A stretch of 64,000 nucleotides of DNA from Loktanella gaetbuli (lineage in GTDB: Bacteria; Pseudomonadota; Alphaproteobacteria; Rhodobacterales; Rhodobacteraceae): positions 1 to 64,000 of the forward strand of contig NZ_JAJATZ010000009.1 of assembly GCF_020531945.1 (NCBI RefSeq). The letters are read 5' to 3'. Each line of letters opens with the position of its first letter. Position 1 is the first letter of the stretch. The translations under genes and the position numbers were made by a program. Positions 31,842-40,598 of the stretch are shown one piece after another. The notes under the pieces were generated by a model. It had not been told where the DNA came from. It worked only from the letters and a program-made list of their open reading frames with translations, and ran no database searches.

Positions 31842-33056
31842 TTAACGCTCCTCCAGCTTCATGGAATTGTTGATGATGTTCATCACGAAAGAGATGATCA
31901 GCGACAGCGCGAGGTAGAACAGGCCCAGCAGCAACATGCATTCCAGCGCGCGGCCCGTCTGGTTCAGCGTGATGCCGCCCAGCGTGGCGCGCACATCCGG
32001 GTAACCCACGGCAATCGCCAGCGAAGAGTTCTTGGTCAAGTTCAGATACTGCGACGTCAGCGGCGGGATGATGACCCGCATAGCCTGCGGCAGGATCACT
32101 AGGCTCATGGTGCGGTTGGCACGCATGCCCAGCGCCTCGGATGCCTCGGACTGCCCCTTGGACACGGCCAGGATACCGGCCCGGACGATTTCGGTGATGA
32201 ACGCGCCCGTATACAGCGCCAACGCCAGCCACAGTGCGACCAGCGGCGTGCTGATCTGCAATCCGCCACTGAAATTGAAGCCACCCAGCGCGGGGTAATC
32301 CAGCGTCACCGGACGGCCCAAGATGAAATAGAACAGGATGGACGGCACGATCGCGATCAGGATCGCGGGCCAGACCAATGGCAGCAGGCGCCCTGTGTCG
32401 AACAACAGTTTCTTGGCCCAGCGGCGATAGAAAAAGGCACCGACCAGGGACGCGGCAAAGATGGCCACCAGAATACCGGAATTCGCCCCCCAGACCGGCC
32501 CGGGAACATAGACGCCGCGATTGGTGATCGCGATGGCGTCCCAGATCATCGAAGCGCCGCCACCTTCGCGGAAATCGCGCGGCTGCGGGGTTGATTCGCT
32601 CATCACCGCGTAGATCAGCACGATCCACAGCAGCAGCGGTACGTTGCGGAATGCCTCGACGTAGACGGCCATCAGACGGCTGACCAGCCAGTTTTTCGAC
32701 AGGCGCAGGACCCCTGCGATCACGCCAAGCACGGTCGCGAGCACAATCCCGAGCGCCGCCACAAGCAATGTGTTCAGAATACCGACATAGGCCGCATCCA
32801 GATGCGAACTGGCCGAGGAATAGGGAATCAGCGTCATCCCGATGTCGTATCCGGCACGGCTGCTCAGAAAGCTGAAACTCGGCTCAATGCCCAGATCCGT
32901 GAGGTTGGCCAGCAGGTTGTCCACCAGCCACCAGATTCCGACGCACACCAGACCCAGTGTCACGACCTGAATCGTCATGGACCTGTAACGTGTGTCGTAG
33001 ATAAGTTGGCTCAGGTGGAAACTGTTGCGCGGCGGGTTTTCCGACATCGATGACAT
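31842..33056 (-). CDS. aapQ: General L-amino acid ABC transporter permease AapQ
   Basis: The 404-aa permease has an N-terminal helix, a long periplasmic loop and a C-terminal transport domain with EIVRAGILAVSKGQSEASEALGMRANRTM (EAA-type loop). It pairs with AapM. The start at 33056 (MSSMSENPPRNSF) is chosen as the first clear protein start; ATG 33047 is possible. Confidence 0.92.
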   Translation of the reverse strand: MSSMSENPPRNSFHLSQLIYDTRYRSMTIQVVTLGLVCVGIWWLVDNLLANLTDLGIEPSFSFLSSRAGYDIGMTLIPYSSASSHLDAAYVGILNTLLVAALGIVLATVLGVIAGVLRLSKNWLVSRLMAVYVEAFRNVPLLLWIVLIYAVMSESTPQPRDFREGGGASMIWDAIAITNRGVYVPGPVWGANSGILVAIFAASLVGAFFYRRWAKKLLFDTGRLLPLVWPAILIAIVPSILFYFILGRPVTLDYPALGGFNFSGGLQISTPLVALWLALALYTGAFITEIVRAGILAVSKGQSEASEALGMRANRTMSLVILPQAMRVIIPPLTSQYLNLTKNSSLAIAVGYPDVRATLGGITLNQTGRALECMLLLGLFYLALSLIISFVMNIINNSMKLEER

Positions 33057-33160
33057 AGGGTGTCTCCCGGTTGCAGTGCTAACGATCAAATAGGTGCACG
33101 GGTTTAGACCAGCGCACCACGGTCAGTTCTGCATTTTTTTGTTTTTGGGTCGCTGTGGCG

Positions 33161-33187
33161 AAAGGCCCGGCAATTTGCCGGGCCTTT
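33161..33187 (-). terminator. Hairpin between aapJ and aapQ, probable partial terminator
   Basis: AAAGGCCCGGCAA and TTGCCGGGCCTTT form a perfect 13-bp repeat 11 bp after the aapJ stop. There is no long U-run after it on the minus strand. Such hairpins after a binding-protein gene usually stabilise its mRNA and lower permease expression, giving excess AapJ. Confidence 0.6.
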
Positions 33188-33197
33188 GCCTAACGTT

Positions 33198-34217
33198 TTA
33201 GCGGAACGGAGGTGCGTACAGCAGGCCGCCGTCGGTCCACTGTGCGTTCAGACCACGCGCCAGACCGATCGGGGTGTTCTCACCGATGTTGCGCTCAAAG
33301 ATCTCGCCGTAGTTGCCGCCGGCCATGATCGCGTTCTTGGCCCAGTCAGCCTCGAGGCCGATCATCGCGCCCAGCTCGCCTTCGGTGCCCAGGATACGGT
33401 TCACTTCAGGGTTGTTGGTCGGTGCAGCAGACATGTCAGCGATGTTTGCAGAGGTGATGCCCAGCTCTTCGGCAGCGATCAGTGCGTTCAGCACCCACAT
33501 CGTCAGATCGCCCCACTCGTTGTCACCGTGACGGACCAGCGGACCCAGCGGTTCCTTGGAGATGATTTCGGGCAGCAGCACGTGGTCTGCGGGTGCCTCG
33601 AACGTCGCACGGGTTGCGGCCAGGCCGGATGCGTCCGTCGTATAGACGTCACATGCACCAGCCAGATACTGCTGCTGTGCTTCGGCGTTGGTCTGGATCG
33701 GAACCGGCTCATAGCTGATGTTGTTGGCGCGGAAGTAGTCGGCCAGGTTCAGCTCGGTCGTGGTGCCGGTCTGGATGCACACGGTGGCACCGTCCAGTTC
33801 CTTGGCAGAGGTCACACCCAGCTCGCGCGGGACCATGAAGCCCTGACCGTCGTAGTAGTTCACGCCGATGAAATCGAACTTCAGGTCGGTGTCACGGGAC
33901 ATGGTCCACGTGGTGTTACGCGCCAACAGGTCGATTTCGCCGGACGACAGCGCGGTGAAACGGGTTTCACCAGTTGTCGGGACGAATTCGACAGCGTTTT
34001 CGTCGCCAAAGATCGCGGCAGCGACGGCACGGCACACGTCGACGTCGAAACCTTCCCAGACGCCGTTTGCGTCGGGTGCTGCGAAACCGGTCAGACCAGT
34101 CGTCACACCACAGTTCAGATTGCCGCGTGCCTTGACGTCGTCAAGTGTTGCCGCACTTGCAGCGGCAGCACACAGACCGGCAACGGTCAGCGTTCCGAGA
34201 AAAATCGTCTTTTTCAT
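33198..34217 (-). CDS. aapJ: General L-amino acid-binding periplasmic protein AapJ
   Basis: The 339-aa protein has a cleavable signal peptide (KKTIFLGTLTVAGLCAAAASA), then the type 3 solute-binding fold: VKARGNLNCGVTTGLTGFAAPD, GFDVDVCRAVAAAIFG, RNTTWTMSRDT and GVNYYDGQGFMV. It delivers amino acids to AapQMP in the periplasm. It is the first gene of the operon; the 200 bp upstream should contain the promoter, but I cannot define it with confidence. Confidence 0.95.
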   Translation of the reverse strand: MKKTIFLGTLTVAGLCAAAASAATLDDVKARGNLNCGVTTGLTGFAAPDANGVWEGFDVDVCRAVAAAIFGDENAVEFVPTTGETRFTALSSGEIDLLARNTTWTMSRDTDLKFDFIGVNYYDGQGFMVPRELGVTSAKELDGATVCIQTGTTTELNLADYFRANNISYEPVPIQTNAEAQQQYLAGACDVYTTDASGLAATRATFEAPADHVLLPEIISKEPLGPLVRHGDNEWGDLTMWVLNALIAAEELGITSANIADMSAAPTNNPEVNRILGTEGELGAMIGLEADWAKNAIMAGGNYGEIFERNIGENTPIGLARGLNAQWTDGGLLYAPPFR

Positions 34218-34421
34218 GTATACCTCTTCCTGAGTTCCCGCCCCACATCGGGGGCAGCCAATTATTTCGTCCAGACGGACGTTAGCGGTAAGAAGGTTGA
34301 TCCTTCACCTGCATACAAACTGGGCGATAAGCCGCCGAAAGGTCAAGGGCATGTTGCACAAGACAGCGTGTCAAATGCCCATTCATTCGACATCTGCTGC
34401 CCAAATGGGCGGGATTGACTG

Positions 34422-35135
34422 CTAAACGGACCGGGCCATGACCATGAATCGGGCACCGTCGGAAAACGCCTGCGCCTTGATCTCGGCCACATGGGTGGCC
34501 TCTTCGTCATCGCCCCACTGGCTGATCTGGAAATCCTCGTCAATCCGGCTCAGGGTCCAGGCTTCATCCGGGGTCAACTTGCCTGCGGCCACCGCCAGCG
34601 CCAGAACAAGCGATCCCGACAGCTGCACCAGGTCATGAAATCCTGTCAGCTCCCAGGCATCAAATGCGGCGACCCGGTCGTGCAGGCGCTGCAACGATTC
34701 AGCGGGCTGGTCGATCGGCATGATCCCCGCCGTCACATGAAGGGGGGCATCCAATGCCTGCGCCGCCCAGGACAGCCAGGGGTTCCACGCCGCATCCTGC
34801 TGCGCGATCAGCGCCTCGGGGGCGGTCGCGCGGTAGCATAGCAGATCGGTTTCGGCATAGGACGCCAGCATCGCGGCGACCTCGGCTCGTTGCGGCATCA
34901 CCTTGTCTATCGCGGAATTGGCGGCACGGGTTACGGGCATGGTCTGGGGATCGATCAGCTCGACCTGGGCCTGCCATTCGGCCGCCACCGCCTCTGCCAG
35001 GGCGCGGGTCGGCATCACCAGAGGTGTCTTGTAAGGCGTCTTGACGGGGCGACCGTCCAGATCGACGGCGAATCCGCCTTCACGGGTCACGACCTCGGCC
35101 ATGGTCCAGAATCGTTTCGGTGCCCAGTCACTCAT
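34422..35135 (-). CDS. ATP12-family F1-ATPase assembly chaperone
   Basis: The 237-aa protein matches ATP12: KRFWTMAEVV, the GRPVKTPYKTPLVMPTRALAEAVAAEWQAQ stretch, MPVTRAANSAIDKV, a YAETDLLCYRA motif and the conserved acidic W.LSRIDEDFQISQWGDDEEA end. In mitochondria and alphaproteobacteria ATP12 protects the alpha subunit of F1 before assembly. It overlaps the HAD gene by 4 bp (ATGA) as the last gene of the rarA-crcB-rluA-HAD-atp12 operon. Confidence 0.92.
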   Translation of the reverse strand: MSDWAPKRFWTMAEVVTREGGFAVDLDGRPVKTPYKTPLVMPTRALAEAVAAEWQAQVELIDPQTMPVTRAANSAIDKVMPQRAEVAAMLASYAETDLLCYRATAPEALIAQQDAAWNPWLSWAAQALDAPLHVTAGIMPIDQPAESLQRLHDRVAAFDAWELTGFHDLVQLSGSLVLALAVAAGKLTPDEAWTLSRIDEDFQISQWGDDEEATHVAEIKAQAFSDGARFMVMARSV

Positions 35136-35806
35136 GGGTGTCCTCCTGTCAGCGCATCGACAGCCGCGTCGAGCTGCGCGAAATCGGTGATGATCTGGTC
35201 GGCGTCCAGTGCCTCTGCCGGATGATAGCCCCAGCTGACACCGATGGTCGCGACGCCTGCCGCCCGTCCCATCTGCATGTCGAAACTGGTATCGCCCACC
35301 ATGACCGCGCGTGCAGGGTCGACACCGGTATCTGACAGCACCTGATGGATCATGGACGGATGCGGCTTGGACGGATGATGGTCGGCGGTCTGCACGCTTT
35401 GGAAATAGCCCTCCAGCCCGTGATCCGCGATCATCGCCTGCATGCCGCGCAGCGATTTCCCTGTCGCCGCCGCCATCAAGAGCGTGTCCTGCGCGCGGAA
35501 CCGGTCCAACGCGTCGCGGGCACCGTCGTAGAATGGTGCCATCGCCTCACTCCCAAGTGAGGCGCGGTGATCGTAATAGGCCTGCTGATAGGCACTGCGC
35601 AGTGCGACCAGTTCTGTGTCCGGTGCATCGGGCACGAGTGCGCGAAACATCACGTCGACCGACAGGCCGACGCCGCGCAGGCAGGCGGCGTCACCCGGAT
35701 AATCGCGCCCCACGGCAGCAAAGCCTGCCCGCATGGCATGAACGATGGCGGCGCGGCTGTTTACCAGAGTGCCGTCCACGTCGAATATGACCAGCCGCAG
35801 GTCCAT
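35132..35806 (-). CDS. HAD-superfamily phosphatase (phosphoglycolate phosphatase-like)
   Basis: The 224-aa protein starts LVIFDVDGTLVNS (nucleophile Asp in DVDGT), has the motif II threonine in MAAATGKS, the lysine in HPSKPHPSM and motif III MVGDTSFDMQMG. The cap is helical (C1). The substrate is unknown; the family includes Gph-type phosphatases. Its start overlaps the RluA stop (ATGA). Confidence 0.88.
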   Translation of the reverse strand: MDLRLVIFDVDGTLVNSRAAIVHAMRAGFAAVGRDYPGDAACLRGVGLSVDVMFRALVPDAPDTELVALRSAYQQAYYDHRASLGSEAMAPFYDGARDALDRFRAQDTLLMAAATGKSLRGMQAMIADHGLEGYFQSVQTADHHPSKPHPSMIHQVLSDTGVDPARAVMVGDTSFDMQMGRAAGVATIGVSWGYHPAEALDADQIITDFAQLDAAVDALTGGHP

Positions 35807-36858
35807 CAGTCAGGCATGTTGAACGGATCGACGGGCGCATGCGCCTCGACCCAGCCCACAAAGTCCCAGGTGCGTTTCATGTGGTCGGGCATCGGCGCGG
35901 TCAGATGCAGGATGGCACCGGTTTCGGGATGTTCGATCGTCAACGACCGGGCATGCAGGTGCATCTTGCGGCTGATATCGCCGCCCATGCCGGCGCCCCA
36001 GCCATCGCCCAGGTTTTCCTGGCTCGACCCGCCGTATTTGCCGTCACCGATAATCGGATGCCCCATCTCGGCCATATGGGCGCGCAGCTGGTGCGTGCGA
36101 CCCGTGATCGGGACCAGCGCCACCCAGGACGCGCGACCACCCAAGGTATCCAGCACCGCATAATCGGTCGTCGCACGCTTGGCGCCCTCGGTGGTGTCGA
36201 CATCGCGCGGGTGGATGCAGTGCATCTTTTCACCCTCGCCGTGGTGGCCGTGACCGCCTGCCTTGACCAGACCGTATTTGATCGTGCCGGCCCGCGGATG
36301 CGGGGTGCCGGCAACAGCGGCCCAATAAATCTTGCGCGTGGCGTGATGCTTGAGGTTTTCGGTCAGTGCCTTGGCCATCATGCGGGTACGCGCCAGCAGC
36401 AATACGCCGCTGGTGTCACGGTCCAGACGATGCACCAGACGCGGTTTTTCGTCGTATCCGAACATCAGCGCCTCGGCCATGCCGTCCACATGGCGCGTGG
36501 TTTTCGATCCGCCCTGCGTCGCCAGCCCCGCCGGTTTGTTGATCGCGATGATATGATCGTCGCGGTAGATCACACAGGACTGGATCAGCGCGGCATCCGC
36601 CTTGGTCACACCCTGTTTGAGCAGCGACCGTTCGGCGGCGACCTGTTCCTCGGTCGGCAGCGGCGGGATGCGGATCGTTTGCCCCACCTCCAGCCGGGTA
36701 TTGGATTTCACCCGGCCGCCGTCGACGCGCACGTCGCCCTTGCGGCACATCTTTTCGATGCGCCCCTGCGTCAGGTGCGGGAACAGCCGCCGCAGATAGC
36801 GGTCCACCCGCTGATCGCCATCGTCGTCACCGATTGTGCGTGTTTGTACGCCACTCAT
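35806..36858 (-). CDS. RluA-family ribosomal pseudouridine synthase (RluC-like)
   Basis: The 350-aa protein has an N-terminal S4-like RNA-binding domain (DQRVDRYLRRLFPHLTQGRIEKMCRKGDVRVDG) and the catalytic domain with HRLDRDTSGVLLLA, whose Asp is the nucleophile, and GRTHQLRAHMA. The arrangement and length fit RluC/RluD-type enzymes modifying 23S rRNA, probably RluC-like, but the target is not fixed by sequence. The start at 36858 overlaps the crcB stop (ATGA). Confidence 0.9.
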   Translation of the reverse strand: MSGVQTRTIGDDDGDQRVDRYLRRLFPHLTQGRIEKMCRKGDVRVDGGRVKSNTRLEVGQTIRIPPLPTEEQVAAERSLLKQGVTKADAALIQSCVIYRDDHIIAINKPAGLATQGGSKTTRHVDGMAEALMFGYDEKPRLVHRLDRDTSGVLLLARTRMMAKALTENLKHHATRKIYWAAVAGTPHPRAGTIKYGLVKAGGHGHHGEGEKMHCIHPRDVDTTEGAKRATTDYAVLDTLGGRASWVALVPITGRTHQLRAHMAEMGHPIIGDGKYGGSSQENLGDGWGAGMGGDISRKMHLHARSLTIEHPETGAILHLTAPMPDHMKRTWDFVGWVEAHAPVDPFNMPD

Positions 36859-37229
36859 ATCATCATCCTTGTCACGATCAGGCCCGCGAACAGCGCCAAC
36901 AGGGCCACGCCCACGCTGGCCCCCACATATAATCCCGCCAGCCCCAGCTGGCCCGTCTCGATCAGGCGGATCGCGTCGAGTGAAAACGCGGAAAACGTGG
37001 TGAACCCACCCAGCACCCCGGTCATCAGAAACGGTGCGAACCGATTGCCGGACTTTTCCGCCAGCACCACGACCAGCACACCCATCAGGAACGACCCGAC
37101 CACGTTGACGCACAACGTGGCCCACGGGAACCCCGGCCCCATGACGCGCAGCGCCCACAGCCCGGTCAGCCACCGCAGGGTCGCGCCAATCGCGCCGCCC
37201 AATGCCACAGAGATGCCTGTCAAAATCAT
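36855..37229 (-). CDS. crcB: Fluoride channel CrcB (FluC)
   Basis: The 124-aa, four-helix membrane protein has GGAIGATLRWL, the polar-track N in NVVGSFLMGVL and GVLGGFTTFSAFSLD with the conserved TTFS. CrcB dimers export fluoride ions. No fluoride riboswitch (GGCGAUGG-type) was noticed upstream; it is expressed within the rarA operon, 31 bp after rarA. Confidence 0.93.
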   Translation of the reverse strand: MILTGISVALGGAIGATLRWLTGLWALRVMGPGFPWATLCVNVVGSFLMGVLVVVLAEKSGNRFAPFLMTGVLGGFTTFSAFSLDAIRLIETGQLGLAGLYVGASVGVALLALFAGLIVTRMMI

Positions 37230-37260
37230 CCGCGCTCTCTGGCCCCTGACGCGGTAGAAG

Positions 37261-38580
37261 TCAATTCTGGCGGGCCTTGCGCTTGGCCCGCAACCCGGCA
37301 AAGAAATCCAGCCGCTTTTTCAGATCACGCTCGAACCCGCGATCGACGGGCAGATAATAGATGCCGCGCTTCATGCCTTCGGGGAAATAGTCCTGACCGG
37401 AAAACCCGTCCTCTGCGTCGTGGTCGTAGGCATAGCCTGCGCCGAACCCCTGCTCTTTCATCAGCGTGGTCGGTGCGTTCAGGATATGGGCCGGCGGCGG
37501 TTCGGATCCGGTCTTTTTCGCGGCCACCATCGCGGCCTTGAACGCGACGTAGCCGGCGTTGGATTTCGGCGCGAGCGCCAGATAGGTCACCGCCTGTCCC
37601 AGCGCCAATTCGCCCTCTGGACTGCCCAGCCGTTCATAGGTTTCCCAGGCTTGCAGGCAGACGTGTTGTGCCTGCGGATCGGCCAGTCCGATATCCTCGA
37701 CCGCCATCCGCACGATACGCCGCGCCAGGTATCGCGGGTCCTCGCCGCCGGTCAGCATCCGTGCCAGCCAGTACAGTGCTGCATCAGGGTCCGACCCCCG
37801 CACGGATTTGTGCAAGGCAGAGATCAGATTGTAATGCTCATCGCCGGATTTGTCGTATTTTGCGGCCCGCTTCATCAGACGGCTGGTCAGGGTATCGACG
37901 CCCAGCGGTTTGTCGGTTTTCCAGCCCGCGATCTGTTCGATCAGGTTCAGCAGCGACCGCCCGTCACCATCCGCCATGTTGATCAGCGCCGCACGCGCGG
38001 GCGTATCCAGCGGCAGCGCGCGACCCAGTTCCGCCTCGGCCCGCTGGGCCAACAGTTCGAGGTCATCCTCGTTCAGCCGCGTCAGGATCAGCACCTGCGA
38101 CCGCGACAAAAGCGCGGCGTTCAGTTCGAAACTGGGATTTTCCGTCGTGGCCCCGACCAGCAGGATGGTGCCATCCTCCATATACGGCAGAAATCCGTCC
38201 TGCTGCGCCTTGTTGAACCGGTGGATCTCGTCCACGAACAACAGCGTGCCCTGCCCGTTCGCGCGCCTGATCTTGGCCGCCTCGAACACCTTGCGCAGGT
38301 CCGGCACACCCGTGAAAATTGCACTGATCTGAACGAAATGCAGGTCGGATTCATTCGCCAACAGCCGCGCAATCGTCGTCTTGCCAACGCCCGGCGGCCC
38401 CCAGAACACCAGTGACGACAAACTCCCAGACGCCAGCATCGCACCCAGCGGTGCATCCGGACCCAGCACCTGTTGTTGCCCGATCACCTGCGACAACGCG
38501 CGTGGCCTCAGCCGATCCGCGAGGGGGCGCGGACCGGCTGGTTTTTTGGGAGGGAGGTCAGAGTCGAACAAATCAGCCAT
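37261..38580 (-). CDS. rarA: Replication-associated recombination protein A
   Basis: The 439-aa AAA+ clamp-loader-like ATPase has Walker A GPPGVGKTT, Walker B LLFVDEIHRFN, sensor 1 GATTENPSFELN and the C-terminal tetramerisation domain (HKSVRGSDPDAALYWLARMLTGGEDPRYLARR). RarA/MgsA acts at stalled forks and ssDNA gaps. It is the first gene of a five-gene operon. The N-terminal PLADRLRP segment is the usual family start. Confidence 0.95.
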   Translation of the reverse strand: MADLFDSDLPPKKPAGPRPLADRLRPRALSQVIGQQQVLGPDAPLGAMLASGSLSSLVFWGPPGVGKTTIARLLANESDLHFVQISAIFTGVPDLRKVFEAAKIRRANGQGTLLFVDEIHRFNKAQQDGFLPYMEDGTILLVGATTENPSFELNAALLSRSQVLILTRLNEDDLELLAQRAEAELGRALPLDTPARAALINMADGDGRSLLNLIEQIAGWKTDKPLGVDTLTSRLMKRAAKYDKSGDEHYNLISALHKSVRGSDPDAALYWLARMLTGGEDPRYLARRIVRMAVEDIGLADPQAQHVCLQAWETYERLGSPEGELALGQAVTYLALAPKSNAGYVAFKAAMVAAKKTGSEPPPAHILNAPTTLMKEQGFGAGYAYDHDAEDGFSGQDYFPEGMKRGIYYLPVDRGFERDLKKRLDFFAGLRAKRKARQN

Positions 38581-38619
38581 CTGTGACAGATAAGCCTTGC
38601 CCGGCAGCTTGGCAAAGCG

Positions 38620-39210
38620 TCAGTGCATCTGGCTGGCAAATCCGATCCAGACAGCCTGATAGTCGATCCCACCCATGTTCATGTTGCGCCCGGCGGGTTC
38701 CATCGTCAGATGACAGCGCCCGGCCCAGCGGCCCCAATTCGACGGCAAGAGCGCGATCATGCGGCCGATGCCTTCGGTGCGGGCGGTGCGCAGCATCTGA
38801 TTGACCAGCCGGATACGCACCCGCTGACGCTGGGCTGCGGGCAAGTCATGGACGATGAAGCCGCGCGTGACCTCCCATGTGCCGCTGTCGACAGGTGCCG
38901 CGCCAAACAGCAGGTCATCGGGGATCGACGACAACAGCCCGTTTTGCGCATCGCGGATCATGTAGGAATAGACCCCGCATTGTGCCGTTGTCGGGGTCAG
39001 ACGCACACCGGCCAGCACCCGGCCGTCGACATCGTGAACAGCGAGCCAGCGTGATGCGGGCGTGTCGTACTGGTCGAATTCCATGCCCATGCTTTCGGGC
39101 AGTTTCCAGTTGTTTCGCACGATGAACGATTCGCGCCGTGCGCGCAGGATGTTGGCGAAAAGCTCGCCATGATTGTGCAGATTCGCAAAGGATAGCGTGG
39201 TTGCTTGCAT
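38620..39210 (-). CDS. Acyl-homoserine-lactone synthase (LuxI family)
   Basis: The 196-aa enzyme makes AHL signals from SAM and acyl-ACP. Conserved LuxI residues are visible: R25/R26 and F29 (RRESFI), W35 (NNWKLP), D46 and D49 (EFDQYD), R70 (GVRLTP), E113 and R116 (WEVTRG). The acyl-chain preference cannot be deduced. Its luxR partner lies 71 bp upstream on the same strand and a candidate 20-bp lux-type box lies in that gap. Confidence 0.93.
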   Translation of the reverse strand: MQATTLSFANLHNHGELFANILRARRESFIVRNNWKLPESMGMEFDQYDTPASRWLAVHDVDGRVLAGVRLTPTTAQCGVYSYMIRDAQNGLLSSIPDDLLFGAAPVDSGTWEVTRGFIVHDLPAAQRQRVRIRLVNQMLRTARTEGIGRMIALLPSNWGRWAGRCHLTMEPAGRNMNMGGIDYQAVWIGFASQMH

Positions 39211-39237
39211 GATTGTTTCTCCGATGAATGAAATGGC

Positions 39238-39257
39238 GACGACGGCTGGTCATCGTC
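39238..39257 (-). promoter_or_regulatory. Candidate lux-type box upstream of luxI
   Basis: A 20-bp imperfect dyad with outer arms GACGA and TCGTC (7 of 10 positions symmetrical) lies 28-47 bp before the luxI start, inside the luxR-luxI gap. Length, symmetry and position fit a LuxR-type binding site enabling autoinduction. Confidence 0.5.
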
Positions 39258-39281
39258 TCGGAGTCATGCTTAAAAAAGTGT

Positions 39282-39893
39282 TTAGAGCAACTTGTAGTTG
39301 CGAGCCCTCTGGATCGCCTCAACCGTTGTTCTTGCTTTCAGATTGGTACGTGCGGCAGCAAGTCGCGCCTTGAGAGCGCTTTCTGAAATGCCCAGCTTTG
39401 CAGCAGCGGCGGCATGGCGATCCCCACCCGCAATCAGCGCCAACGCCTCGATCTGTGCAGCGGACAGCGAACCGGGTGGTTCAACCAGACGATGCATCGT
39501 CTCGATCGTCTCGGCGAACTGGGTGATTTCGCTCTGCGTGAATTCGCGATCGGCGCGGGCGGCGGACGCAATGGTCCGGGATTTGATCGACCCCGTCGCC
39601 ACGACAAATCCGTAGTTCATGCCGAATTCGCGGGCCTGCCCAATGATGTTCTCCGGATCAGGTAGCTCGATATCCGACCACCGGGCGGTGCCGGAATTCC
39701 CAAATCCCCACAGAATGACCGGATCCCGCAGCGCATAGGCCCGTTCGGTATAGCGGTCGGTCCAGTCGCGCGGATAGCTGTGATAGTGCATCAGGGGCAG
39801 CGCGAACCGAAAATGCAGCGCATAGAACAGCCCCGACGGCGCCATTTTTACCAGTTCGCGCGTGTGGCGTTCGATTTCGGATTGGACGGTCAT
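39282..39893 (-). CDS. LuxR-family quorum-sensing regulator
   Basis: The 203-aa protein has an N-terminal autoinducer-binding domain (about 10-130, including HYHSYPRDWTDRYTERAYALRDPVILW with the conserved W, Y and D ligand residues) and a C-terminal LuxR HTH (SLSAAQIEALALIAGG ... AAKLGISESALKARLAAARTNL). It should sense the AHL made by the adjacent LuxI and bind the box between them. Confidence 0.92.
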   Translation of the reverse strand: MTVQSEIERHTRELVKMAPSGLFYALHFRFALPLMHYHSYPRDWTDRYTERAYALRDPVILWGFGNSGTARWSDIELPDPENIIGQAREFGMNYGFVVATGSIKSRTIASAARADREFTQSEITQFAETIETMHRLVEPPGSLSAAQIEALALIAGGDRHAAAAAKLGISESALKARLAAARTNLKARTTVEAIQRARNYKLL

Positions 39894-39993
39894 GGCCTGA
39901 TCTATATTGGGTCACCGACAGTATGCTGCGGTTTTATAAAATTGTTTCTAATAGATATTTTCGCCGCGTGGCGAATTTTTGACCTTTAAACAC

Positions 39994-40022
39994 AAAAAAG
40001 GCCCGATCTTGCGACCGGGCCT
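39994..40022 (-). terminator. Rho-independent terminator of the alpha operon
   Basis: On the minus strand GGCCCG (from 40021) pairs with CGGGCC (to 40000) around a 10-base loop, followed by six U residues (39999-39994), 22 bp after the rplQ stop. Confidence 0.85.
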
Positions 40023-40043
40023 CTTTGACGAACTGCCGTCAGC

Positions 40044-40463
40044 TTAGCTTTCGGCGGAATCTTCTTCGGCCAGACGTGCCTTGTCCGATGCGCCCTTGGC
40101 ATCGCGGTCGCGGTCGACCAGTTCGATGATCGCCATCGGGGCCATGTCGCCGTAACGGAAACCGGCCTTCAGAACGCGGCAGTAGCCGCCCTGACGGTCC
40201 TGGTAGCGTGGCCCCAGGATTTCGAATAGTTTCGCTGTGTGCATTTCCTGCTTCAGCTGCGCATTGGCCATGCGGCGGGCGTGCAGGTCGCCGCGCTTGC
40301 CCAGCGTAATCAGCTTGTCGATGACGCGCTTGAGTTCTTTGGCCTTGGGCAGGGTTGTCTTGATCTGCTCATGTTCGATGAGCGAGCCAGCCATGTTCGC
40401 GAACAGCGCCTTGCGGTGTTCATGGGTGCGGTTCAGGCGGCGGTATCCACGTGCGTGACGCAT
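40044..40463 (-). CDS. rplQ: 50S ribosomal protein L17
   Basis: The 139-aa product begins MRHARGYRRLNRTHEHRKAL and has the bacterial L17 core (KRVIDKLITLGKRGDLHARR, KLFEILGPRYQDRQGGYCR) plus an acidic C-terminal extension common in alphaproteobacteria. It is the last gene of rpsM-rpsK-rpoA-rplQ before the terminator. Confidence 0.97.
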   Translation of the reverse strand: MRHARGYRRLNRTHEHRKALFANMAGSLIEHEQIKTTLPKAKELKRVIDKLITLGKRGDLHARRMANAQLKQEMHTAKLFEILGPRYQDRQGGYCRVLKAGFRYGDMAPMAIIELVDRDRDAKGASDKARLAEEDSAES

Positions 40464-40598
40464 GTTAAGTCTCCATTACGTTTTATGATGGGCCCGCGAT
40501 GCGATGACGCGTAGCTCCGTTATTGGGGCACCATGCCCGGTTCTTCCCCGCCATTGCGGGCATTGCCGCGCCCCGATCGTGACCGGGGCGCGTAGCTC

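Noticed and set aside
30290..31873. A 527-codon plus-strand frame opposite aapM, with similar cases at 18480-19733, 33186-34418, 54958-56661 and 59124-60914
   Set aside because: Each is the complement of a confidently identified gene and has a low-complexity, biased composition.
33161..33187. Full intrinsic terminator ending the aapJ transcript
   Set aside because: The hairpin is perfect but has no proper U-run; aapQMP lie downstream with no other clear promoter, so it is listed only as a partial terminator.
37230..37260. Fluoride riboswitch before crcB
   Set aside because: The gap after rarA is only 31 bp and shows no conserved riboswitch core.
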